This document shows positions 6,793 through 14,054 of a stretch of 14,054 nucleotides of DNA, piece after piece. Under the pieces are notes generated by a model that searched no databases, was not told the origin of the DNA, and worked only from the letters and a program-made list of their open reading frames with translations. The stretch comes from Granulicella sp. (GTDB lineage: Bacteria > Acidobacteriota > Terriglobia > Terriglobales > Acidobacteriaceae), in contig PKWK01000013.1 of NCBI GenBank assembly GCA_003133205.1, forward strand, positions 1-14,054. The letters are read 5' to 3'. The number at the start of each line of letters is the position of its first letter. Within the stretch, counting starts at the first letter, position 1. The position numbers and the translations under genes were made by a program.

Positions 6793-9700
6793 TCACCTGC
6801 GTTCTTCATAGACGTCGGCTTCAATGACGTTGAGGATGGCTCGATTGTCGTGGGTGACAGGCACGACGCCAGCGCCGTCATACTTGCCGGTAATTTCAGC
6901 CGTGCCCACAGCAGGGGCGGCATCGATCGGCGGCCCCGTAAGTGTGATCCGCAGATGCGTTCCCATAATCGGATGACCTGCATGTTGCTGGAACGGGATC
7001 GTTACATAACCAAGACTAGTGGGTGTCGTGCCCTCATATAGTAAGGCGCCGTCGAGAGTAACACGCAGAGGATACCGCCGGGTTCGGAAGGCATTCAGTT
7101 TGATATCCATCTCGCCTGGCGCGGAAGGTCGAGCAAAGACATACTCAATCCATGCATTCGAAATCAGGCCGTCGTTCGACCACGAAGTACTCTCGTCGTC
7201 ATCGTGGCTCAGCATTGCCTTGTCCGCATGGATGCCAGCCGTCACTCTTGCGATCACGATCGACCTTCTACTGGTATGAATGGAAGAACCCGCCGGGGTT
7301 GGGCCCCGTTCGACGTTCGAAGGAAGTGAGGTCGCCGGATCATAGGTGGAGAGCCCATCTATAACCGGGACCGGATGTGAGATAAGCGAGATGGATACTG
7401 GGGGGAGACCATGCGATGTGGCCTTCAGCGTGATCGTGCCAAGTTTAGATCCGTTGAGCGGTTTGCTTCGCACGATCACCCTGTTGACGCCATTCTCGAC
7501 CGGGAGCGTGGTGGCCAGGATGTAGTTGGAGAATGTGTCTGCATTGCCTCCGGCTGAAGGCTGCGCGATCCCTCCGCGCCACTCCGCTGGGCCGCTGAGA
7601 CTGAAGCTGATGAAGGGATCGGCTGTCGGACAGCGCTCACCCTTGGCGTCGACGATCTCGACATCAACTAGTGCCAGATCGGAGCCGTCCGCGTGCAGAC
7701 CGCCGGGACCCGTATGCGTCGTGAGTCGAATCGCTGCCGGCGGCCCTGCGGTATGCATCTGCTCGCTGGCGACCGTATGTCCGTTTGCGTCATACGCAAT
7801 AGCTTCGAGCGTGCCTGCGGCAAAGGCAACATTCGGAAAGGTAAAGAGAAAATCGTTCGACTGCCCGGCGGGTATGCCTGGCTCCTCGGGAATGCTGGGT
7901 GCAGGCGGGACTCCGTCAGGCAGGGCGCGGGCCTGATCGGGATTAGAGGTATACGCCTTGATGATGCCGAGCGACTTGCCGTTGAGCTTCAATTCCACTC
8001 GCGCTGCCTTCGCGGCAACGACGTATATGGGTTTGACAGTTCCGGCTGCGTAATTCCAGTGGCCCAGGATGTGGACGGCCGCCTTCTCCGGGTCGACCCA
8101 GCCATTCCACATAACCTGGTCCGCGTAGAAGCCGTCCTTGGGAATGCGCATTGGATCGGTGGCGCCCGATCGGCGGTAGTTATTGTCACCGCGATGATGA
8201 GTGTTGGAGTCAGAGAAGATGATCTTGACGCCGCCGTCGCTGACCCGGGTACCGGTGCCCGGACGGGCGCGAAAGTAGTCGTCCCACCGGACCACATCTT
8301 CGATCGCCTGAGAGTCCTGGTTGCGATTGTAGAGCGGTGAATCCTTGTGAAAGGGTGGCGAATCGTCATCCCAGAATGCGCGTGCGGCCTCATCACGGGA
8401 GTACTCGTGCGCCCACAGTGGCTTGTAAGAAGACTTGTCGACGTAAAGCATCTCGCCTCCATACTCGGCGATATGGCTGGCGAGCATCTCCCGCGCGCCG
8501 ATTGCACGACCACCATGTGGATCGTACTGGTCGCGCACCGCCTTCATCTCGGCAATGTGAGCTTCCGAGATCCCGTGATTCCCGCTCTCATAAAACAGAA
8601 TGCTGGGATTGTTGCGGTTATAGATGATGGAATCGCGCATCAATTTAACCCGCAGCTCCCAATGACGGCCGTCGGAGTCCCCCTCTGCATCGCCGGCCGG
8701 CATGGATTCGATGAGGCCGACTCGGTCTGAAGAGTCCGTGTCCTGGCGGGATGGTGTGACGTGCATCCAGCGGACAACGTTCGCGTTGCCCTGGACCATC
8801 AGACGATTGGAAAAATCGCTCAACCATGGGGGAAGATCGATGCCAAGCGCGGGCCACTCATTCGTGGTGCGCTGGCCATATCCATGAACGTCGATTGGGC
8901 GCCCATTGAGAGTAACGTAACCGTGTTCGAAGGTGGTCTGGCGGAAGCCAGTGCGTGTGGTGACCGAGTCAATAACGCGACCACCTACAGAGAGCGTCGT
9001 CGTGACATTGTAGAGATAGCCGTAGCCCCAACTCCAGAAATGCAACTCGCGAACCGGTACTGAGGCAGTAAGCGTGCGCGTTTCTCCCGGGGCGATCGTC
9101 ACCACGGGCCCGGACATGGTAGCGACGGTCTTGTGGTCCATGTCCTCGATTCGGACGGTGTACGACGCACTCTGGCGAATGGAATCGTCGTTTCGGACCT
9201 GGCTTTCCGCAGTAATCGTTGCCGAGTGGCGGGGCAGATCGAAATGGGAGGCCCAGATGTAGATGCCGGTCGTACCGAGCGAGGAGAAGAGGGGAAGGGT
9301 TTGGTGAAGCGGAGCAGTAACATGCAGCCAGACATTCTTGCTGATACCGCCATAGTTGGCGTAAAAGTTGACGTTGTTCCACCGGAAGGTGCTACCGGTG
9401 GCGACCTCCGTATACGTCCAGCTATTGTCGGTGCGCACGGCAAGCACGTTCTCTTCGGGGGCGGGTTTCACCTCAGCCGTGATATCGAACCCAAATGCGG
9501 AGACGCCATCCTCGTGGCGACCGAGGAACTTGCCGTTCAAGTAAACGTCGCCGGCCTGCCGAATCCCCTCGAATTCCAGAAAGACCCGCCTGCCCGTGGC
9601 ATTTGATGGGATACGGAAGTGCTTGCGGTACCACGCGATGCCTGTAGGCAGGTCATGAATGGTGACCTTGAAGGCGGAGTCCTCATTCCATGCGTAGGGA

Positions 9701-9891
9701 AGAGTAACCGGCTTCCAGGCAGAGTCGTCGAAGGAGGGCGACTGAGCGTTGGCTGGGTCTCCTGCGAAAACAAGCCAGCCTGGATTGAAGTTGTAGCGGG
9801 TGCGCGCAGCTAGGGTCTGTGCATCCGCAGATGCGGCTGCCACCATTCCAATCAGCAGGCCCACGCAGAGGAAATTTCGGAGATGCCGCAT
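6793..9891 (-). CDS. Secreted GH2-type glycoside hydrolase with C-terminal discoidin-like domain
   Basis: A 1032-residue glycosidase, a paralogue of the next gene, with an ordinary Sec signal peptide (residues 1-24, ending SADA). Domains in order: jelly-roll sugar-binding domain (about 31-195), Ig-like domain (about 200-315), TIM barrel (about 316-590), DUF4982-like domain (about 605-705), Glyco_hydro2_C5-like domain (about 715-840), a linker, and a beta-rich F5/8 type C (discoidin-like) module (about 880-1028) that may bind carbohydrate. The nucleophile is probably E496 in AHEYSR (494-499). The acid/base motif reads YESGNH (434-439) instead of ending Gly-Asn-Glu, so the usual glutamate is replaced by H439, and E435 lies four residues before it. 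A proline-rich insertion at about 652-680 is absent from the paralogue. The gene starts 107 bases after the transporter stop, beyond a hairpin. Substrate is unknown, and galactosidase activity should not be assumed. Confidence 0.85.
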   Translation of the reverse strand: MRHLRNFLCVGLLIGMVAAASADAQTLAARTRYNFNPGWLVFAGDPANAQSPSFDDSAWKPVTLPYAWNEDSAFKVTIHDLPTGIAWYRKHFRIPSNATGRRVFLEFEGIRQAGDVYLNGKFLGRHEDGVSAFGFDITAEVKPAPEENVLAVRTDNSWTYTEVATGSTFRWNNVNFYANYGGISKNVWLHVTAPLHQTLPLFSSLGTTGIYIWASHFDLPRHSATITAESQVRNDDSIRQSASYTVRIEDMDHKTVATMSGPVVTIAPGETRTLTASVPVRELHFWSWGYGYLYNVTTTLSVGGRVIDSVTTRTGFRQTTFEHGYVTLNGRPIDVHGYGQRTTNEWPALGIDLPPWLSDFSNRLMVQGNANVVRWMHVTPSRQDTDSSDRVGLIESMPAGDAEGDSDGRHWELRVKLMRDSIIYNRNNPSILFYESGNHGISEAHIAEMKAVRDQYDPHGGRAIGAREMLASHIAEYGGEMLYVDKSSYKPLWAHEYSRDEAARAFWDDDSPPFHKDSPLYNRNQDSQAIEDVVRWDDYFRARPGTGTRVSDGGVKIIFSDSNTHHRGDNNYRRSGATDPMRIPKDGFYADQVMWNGWVDPEKAAVHILGHWNYAAGTVKPIYVVAAKAARVELKLNGKSLGIIKAYTSNPDQARALPDGVPPAPSIPEEPGIPAGQSNDFLFTFPNVAFAAGTLEAIAYDANGHTVASEQMHTAGPPAAIRLTTHTGPGGLHADGSDLALVDVEIVDAKGERCPTADPFISFSLSGPAEWRGGIAQPSAGGNADTFSNYILATTLPVENGVNRVIVRSKPLNGSKLGTITLKATSHGLPPVSISLISHPVPVIDGLSTYDPATSLPSNVERGPTPAGSSIHTSRRSIVIARVTAGIHADKAMLSHDDDESTSWSNDGLISNAWIEYVFARPSAPGEMDIKLNAFRTRRYPLRVTLDGALLYEGTTPTSLGYVTIPFQQHAGHPIMGTHLRITLTGPPIDAAPAVGTAEITGKYDGAGVVPVTHDNRAILNVIEADVYEERR

Positions 9892-9948
9892 GGTATCCCA
9901 CTCTCAAGGCAATCATTCGCCCGGTATACAAAGATGGATGAAATCGAA

Positions 9949-9974
9949 GGTCTCAGTCACTGGAGACTGAGACC
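9949..9974 (-). terminator. Strong hairpin after the transporter gene, probable terminator or attenuator
   Basis: GGTCTCAGTC (9949-9958) and GACTGAGACC (9965-9974) are perfect ten-base arms around a six-base loop. The hairpin begins about 25 bases after the transporter stop codon. On the minus strand it is followed by TTCGATTTC, an imperfect T-rich tail. It may terminate transcription fully or partly, so that the transporter and the glycosidases are made at different levels. It may also act only as an mRNA-stabilising stem. Confidence 0.65.
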
Positions 9975-9998
9975 CCCGCGGCAATGATGTTGATCAAC

Positions 9999-12900
9999 TC
10001 AGAAGTTGAGACGGCCGGAAAACTGCCAGTCACGTGCTGAATTGCCTTGGCCGCTGATCGTCCCGAAGTTGCTACCGGCATTCGTGCCGATAGCATTGCC
10101 GCCTGGGCCAGTGCCGTTGACTACTTTGTTTATGCTTGTGCCGCCGATAGTGAATTGCACATCATTCGTTGCATTGAATGCGTCCGCAGCGACTATCAAA
10201 TTCACCTTCTCCCAGATTTTGAAAGTCCGCCGAATGCTTGCATCGAGGTTATAGTTGCCGATGCCAAACAACTTATCCGATGGAGCGTTTACGTTACCCA
10301 TCTGGTAGGTCGCGTTCGGGACGAAAAAGGCGGTTGCGTCCAGGAAGGGAGTAGTGCTTGCCGTCAGAGGAGTGATGCCCTGGCCCCACTTCCCATTCAT
10401 CCGCGGAGACTTGGTGTAACCCGGTGTGTAGCTCGGGTTGCAGCCCTCGCCTATGACCAGGCAGCCGCTCGCGCCGACGTTGATCGGAGAGCCGGAGTTG
10501 TAGCTGAAGATGCCCGACACGGACCATCCGCCCGCAAAGACATTGACGAGTCTGCTTTCGCTGCCAATGTGCCCCTTACCGAAGGGCAACTCCCATACTC
10601 CAAAGACATGGAGGGCCTGCGGTGCGCCCGCTTGCTGGCGATCAAGCGTCGTTTGCTTTCGCGCAATGCCGTCTGTGATGGCAAACGCGGGAATGTCGTA
10701 GTGCGAACGGCAGCATCCTGTGTCGTCAATTTCCTTGCTATATGTGTAGTTGAGAGTGAAGGTTACTCCCCGGCTGGTTTGCTGTTTCAGGGTCAACTGC
10801 AACGAATTGTAGTTGGAGTTGGCCACGTTGCCCCAGGTGTCTGAGATGCCTGAATATTGAGGATGTGGCAACAGCATGGCATTGATCGTGCCGCTTGTGC
10901 TGCCGAAGTTGGCATACGGCAGAGCGATGCCCGGGACAATGGCCTGCGCCTCCTGCAGGTAGGTTTGTCCTGTCTTGCTGTCCACTCCGGCGGGCAACTG
11001 CTTGAGCAAATTGCCCAGCACCTCGTACTTGGGATCAAGCTCATTCCGGATGAGACCTCGGTCGCCGCCGGTGATGAAGTGTGACTGGCTGGCCGAGTAG
11101 TTGACGCTGAGCACGGTCTTGCGAAAGATTACCCGCTCGATGCCAATGTTCCAGTTCTCAGAGTAAGGTGCGCGACCTGATAGGTAAGGGTCAGGATAGG
11201 ATACGCCCTGCGGCGTGACGGCAACTCCGGACGAGTTGATGTAGTTGCCGGCGTTCTTCGTAGGGTCGCGAAAAGGCGTAACGTTGTTGGTCGAGGTAAA
11301 TGCCGGAAGGGACGTGTTGGAGATGCCCATGGTCTGGAACTGCGCGCTGTTGTTCAGGTAGAAGGCCGGAATGGCGCCCGACTGCCCGGAAGACGGGAAC
11401 GATGCGCTGCCCGTCAGGCCGGTCTGGCCAGTACCATAATTAGCTCCTCCATTCCCCCCGACGCCGCCGCTATGCGAGTAGACGGTGCTGAACGCAGCGC
11501 GCAACACGGTCTTGTCATTGATGGAATATGCCAGCCCGAGCCGAGGACCTACGTTGCCCCAGTAGGTGTTGACGGGAGTGGTGCAATGGCAACTGTACGT
11601 CCCGTTGCCCGCGAACTGCAGCGCGCCCGGAGTTCCCGTCGCCGGATTGATTTCGGTCATGTTGAGAAATGACCAGCGGTCCAGCACCTCATGGTAGGGA
11701 GTAAGGATATCCCAGCGCAGCCCCAGGTTCAGGGTCAACTTGGAATTGACCCGCCAGTCATCTTCAACGTTGGGCGAGATCGCCTTGAACCGAGCGCCCA
11801 GCTGTGTGAACGGTTGGACGCTCATACTGCTGCTATTGACGGCGCCGAGCATGAAACTGGCATAGGAGTTTCCTGTTGTGGTGTTAGCGACCTTGCCTGC
11901 TTTATAGCCGGCCGTGTTGACGCTGTTGTAATTTAGCGGTAGCGGCCCCGTGGGTGTCTCGGTACCGTCATTCTGATCCAGCCATTGGTAGAGTAGGCCA
12001 AACGTCAGGTTATGCTGCCCCTTGGTCCACTGCAGGTTATCCATAATTTCATAGGTGTCCACATATTGGTCGTAACTGTTGTTGTTGGAAGTCGGCCAAT
12101 TAGTTGGATTATCCGCAAACCCGGCAAACTTCACATTGGGAAAGGTAAGTTGCGCCTGGCCCGGTGGCAGATTGCCGATGCCAACAGCGGTTCCGGCTTC
12201 ATACTGGGGAATATTCATCCATGGATCCAGCGCCGGAGCCCAGCTGCGGATGTACGCGTACTTCAAATTGTTAACCAAATGTGGCGTGATGACGTAGTTG
12301 TGCTCCAAAATCCCATTTGCAGTGAGCGACTTCACAATCCTCGCGTTCGTATACGGCGGTGGCAAACCCCCTCCATCCAACCCGATGTAGGACTTTACGC
12401 CGGAATTGGACAATACGGAGAACCTTTGATTCGGAGTTATTTGGTAATCAATTCTGGCGGTTAGTTCCCAGTTGTTGGTGCCTCCAGGAGTGCCGGTGAG
12501 CAGGTTGTTCTGCGTGCCCGGAACCGTTGGGGCAGGCATGAACTTCTGCATGTATTGTGATTGGGGCGAAAGTTCGCTCTGCGGAATCACGTTGTTTGTC
12601 AATACGCCGTTCACCATGCCTTGAAACGGATAGGTGCATGGAGTGCCGTTGCTAGCTGAAGTGCAGGCGTTGTAGGTCGTAGGGTCGTAGATGTTGTAAT
12701 TGAGCTCTGTAAAATTTCCCTGCCCCTCCAACAGAGTCGGAATCGAATAGAAGCTTGGGTTAACTCCATACGTCTGGTGGTACTTGTCAAACGAAGTGAA
12801 GAAGAACAATTTGTCACGGCCATCGTAAACGTGCGGTATCCGGATCGGTCCTCCCACAGTTAGGGCCATTTCGTTCTGATGCTCGCCAGGCTTCGGTGCA

Positions 12901-13811
12901 GGAACCGTCGTTGGCACGCCGTTCACTAACGACTGGGTCGTAGCTGCCTTGGCGAAAAAACCCCAGCTATCGAACATCGTGTTGCGCAGAAAATCGGCAG
13001 CGGATCCGTGAAATTTATTGGTGCCGGACTTGATATTGAAATTCGACACGCCCATTCCGGTGTACTGTGCCGACGCGCCGCTGGTAATCACCTGAAACTG
13101 ATCTACCGCATCGACCGAAATTGCCTGCGATACAACCCCCGCGTTGCCCTGCATGTTGATCGCCGTCACGGGCATGCCATCCACGTAAATTTCATTGACT
13201 CTTCCAGCGGGTCCGCCGGCCCCGTTGAAGGAGCCGGAAGGGCCGCCGCCTGCTACACCAGGCATCAGGCCAGCAAACGCTGTCGGATCGCGCGGACCAC
13301 CATTCACCTCAAGCGGCAGGGCCGAATAGGTCTTGTTCTCCATCGTCTGGCCCAGGGTGGCGTTGGTGGTCTCTAATGCGGGCGGAGCGTCGGTTACCGT
13401 GATGGACTCCGTCTGGGTCCCGATCGTCAACTTAACATCGAGGCCGACCGACTGGGTTGCATTGACCACGATGTGTTCCTGCACGGACTTCGCGAAGCCA
13501 ACCGCAGAGACCGAGACCGTGTATTCACCCGGCGACAGCGGCGACAGAACATACACGCCTGAACTCGTACTAGAGCGAACGGTCTTAATGTCTGTGGCCA
13601 CGTTCGTTGCGGTTACGACCGCACTCGGGATGATTGCGCCTGTGGGATCTGTTACACGACCCTGGATGGCGCCTTCCCCGGCGAGTTGCGCGCGCAGTCG
13701 GGTCACTGACGCAATCACCAACACCATCATCAGCGACAGCCAAATCGTCCGCGTCCGCGTTAGGCCGCGTACGCTAATGTGATTCTTACCTCTGACAAAT
13801 TGCTTCGGCAT
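9999..13811 (-). CDS. TonB-dependent receptor-like outer-membrane protein (Oar-like, with carboxypeptidase-regulatory-like domain)
   Basis: A 1270-residue outer-membrane protein predicted to bind or import a ligand, here probably an oligosaccharide, using energy from TonB-ExbBD. I chose the ATG at 13811 because an AGGAGG lies eight bases upstream and the reading then begins with a basic n-region and a signal peptide (hydrophobic core about 24-36, cleavage near 42). The upstream in-frame ATG would add 31 unlikely residues. Residues about 46-125 form a carboxypeptidase-regulatory-like beta-sandwich (GRVTDPTGA motif). ESITVT (135-140) resembles a TonB box. The plug covers about 140-270, with NEIYVDGMPV and a VDQFQVITSG motif. 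The rest is the long beta-barrel, ending in phenylalanine (FSGRLNF) as expected for assembly by BAM. Such proteins often stand without SusD in Acidobacteriota, as here. The substrate is inferred only from the neighbouring glycosidases. Confidence 0.88.
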   Translation of the reverse strand: MPKQFVRGKNHISVRGLTRTRTIWLSLMMVLVIASVTRLRAQLAGEGAIQGRVTDPTGAIIPSAVVTATNVATDIKTVRSSTSSGVYVLSPLSPGEYTVSVSAVGFAKSVQEHIVVNATQSVGLDVKLTIGTQTESITVTDAPPALETTNATLGQTMENKTYSALPLEVNGGPRDPTAFAGLMPGVAGGGPSGSFNGAGGPAGRVNEIYVDGMPVTAINMQGNAGVVSQAISVDAVDQFQVITSGASAQYTGMGVSNFNIKSGTNKFHGSAADFLRNTMFDSWGFFAKAATTQSLVNGVPTTVPAPKPGEHQNEMALTVGGPIRIPHVYDGRDKLFFFTSFDKYHQTYGVNPSFYSIPTLLEGQGNFTELNYNIYDPTTYNACTSASNGTPCTYPFQGMVNGVLTNNVIPQSELSPQSQYMQKFMPAPTVPGTQNNLLTGTPGGTNNWELTARIDYQITPNQRFSVLSNSGVKSYIGLDGGGLPPPYTNARIVKSLTANGILEHNYVITPHLVNNLKYAYIRSWAPALDPWMNIPQYEAGTAVGIGNLPPGQAQLTFPNVKFAGFADNPTNWPTSNNNSYDQYVDTYEIMDNLQWTKGQHNLTFGLLYQWLDQNDGTETPTGPLPLNYNSVNTAGYKAGKVANTTTGNSYASFMLGAVNSSSMSVQPFTQLGARFKAISPNVEDDWRVNSKLTLNLGLRWDILTPYHEVLDRWSFLNMTEINPATGTPGALQFAGNGTYSCHCTTPVNTYWGNVGPRLGLAYSINDKTVLRAAFSTVYSHSGGVGGNGGANYGTGQTGLTGSASFPSSGQSGAIPAFYLNNSAQFQTMGISNTSLPAFTSTNNVTPFRDPTKNAGNYINSSGVAVTPQGVSYPDPYLSGRAPYSENWNIGIERVIFRKTVLSVNYSASQSHFITGGDRGLIRNELDPKYEVLGNLLKQLPAGVDSKTGQTYLQEAQAIVPGIALPYANFGSTSGTINAMLLPHPQYSGISDTWGNVANSNYNSLQLTLKQQTSRGVTFTLNYTYSKEIDDTGCCRSHYDIPAFAITDGIARKQTTLDRQQAGAPQALHVFGVWELPFGKGHIGSESRLVNVFAGGWSVSGIFSYNSGSPINVGASGCLVIGEGCNPSYTPGYTKSPRMNGKWGQGITPLTASTTPFLDATAFFVPNATYQMGNVNAPSDKLFGIGNYNLDASIRRTFKIWEKVNLIVAADAFNATNDVQFTIGGTSINKVVNGTGPGGNAIGTNAGSNFGTISGQGNSARDWQFSGRLNF

Positions 13812-13819
13812 ACAGGTTC

Positions 13820-13825
13820 CCTCCT
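13820..13825 (-). promoter_or_regulatory. Shine-Dalgarno site of the transporter gene
   Basis: AGGAGG on the minus strand with an eight-base spacer to the ATG at 13811. It is the strongest ribosome-binding site in the window, and it decides the start codon in favour of 13811 over the in-frame ATG at 13904. Confidence 0.8.
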
Positions 13826-13857
13826 GATTTGTGAGCATTTGATACCCTTCCCGGTTC

Positions 13858-13864
13858 CAGTATG
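13858..13864 (-). promoter_or_regulatory. CATACTG heptamer upstream of the transporter gene
   Basis: On the minus strand CATACTG lies 46 bases before the transporter start codon, almost the same spacing as the copy before the Tat-GH2 gene (45 bases). CATACT matches four of six positions of a -10 hexamer, but I see no good -35 at 16-18 bases, so a regulator-binding half-site is an equal possibility. A small dyad GAAATTGTTTC overlaps it on the upstream side. Confidence 0.35.
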
Positions 13865-14054
13865 AAATTGTTTCTGTTCTCGATTTGTTCGGAGTTAGGC
13901 CCATGTGAGGGTACGGAGCAATATCTACCTGAATAGCTATTTCCTCAAATTAGGATCTTCTTGCGCACTTGGCGGATGGTCGGCAGCATGTTCTCCCGCT
14001 AATTCTTAGGGGAGACTCCAAGGCCTAATGCCCTCTAGGAGTTTGTTGAAAAAG
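13865..14054. other. Upstream flank of the locus, no gene seen
   Basis: No credible coding sequence is visible. A bulged inverted repeat (ACTCC to TAGGAGT) occupies about 14013-14042. The last bases, reading CTTTTTCAACAAACTCCTAG on the minus strand, resemble the kind of terminal sequence seen at some insertion sequences, but the window ends there and this cannot be judged. Confidence 0.35.

Overview
The window reads as a glycan-use locus from a soil-type Gram-negative bacterium, most likely an acidobacterium (Terriglobia-like). This rests on the moderately high GC content, on a very long TonB-dependent outer-membrane protein with an N-terminal carboxypeptidase-regulatory-like domain (the Oar-like type abundant in Acidobacteriota), and on secreted glycosidases of kinds common there. 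The assignment is an inference from gene types, not from a marker gene.

All five genes I can support lie on the minus strand, so the locus reads from right to left. In transcription order they are: a TonB-dependent receptor-like transporter (13811 to 9999), a secreted GH2-type glycosidase with an extra C-terminal discoidin-like domain (9891 to 6793), a Tat-exported paralogue of it (6634 to 3923), a secreted GH35-type beta-galactosidase of the DUF5597 type (3443 to 1803), and, directly after the GH35 stop codon, an IS1380-family insertion sequence with an apparently intact DDE transposase (1676 to 345). The four glycan genes are separated by gaps of 107, 158 and 479 bases, so they may be several transcription units rather than one tight operon. 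A strong hairpin follows the transporter gene. A very good -35/-10 pair sits directly in front of the GH35 start.

The likely division of labour is inferred. The GH2 enzymes and the GH35 enzyme would remove side-chain or terminal sugars, probably galactose in the GH35 case, from a plant or microbial polysaccharide in the periplasm or at the surface, while the outer-membrane protein takes up or binds the oligosaccharide. No SusD-like protein, sensor, regulator or inner-membrane transporter is present in the window.

Three points deserve a second look. Both GH2 paralogues lack the usual Gly-Asn-Glu acid/base motif but keep a glutamate four residues earlier and an apparently normal nucleophile. 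A CATACTG heptamer lies at almost the same distance (45 and 46 bases) in front of the transporter and Tat-GH2 start codons, as half of an inverted pair in the second case, and recurs in front of GH35. The GH35 gene appears to have a leaderless or nearly leaderless promoter. I see no tRNA, rRNA, CRISPR array or phage gene.
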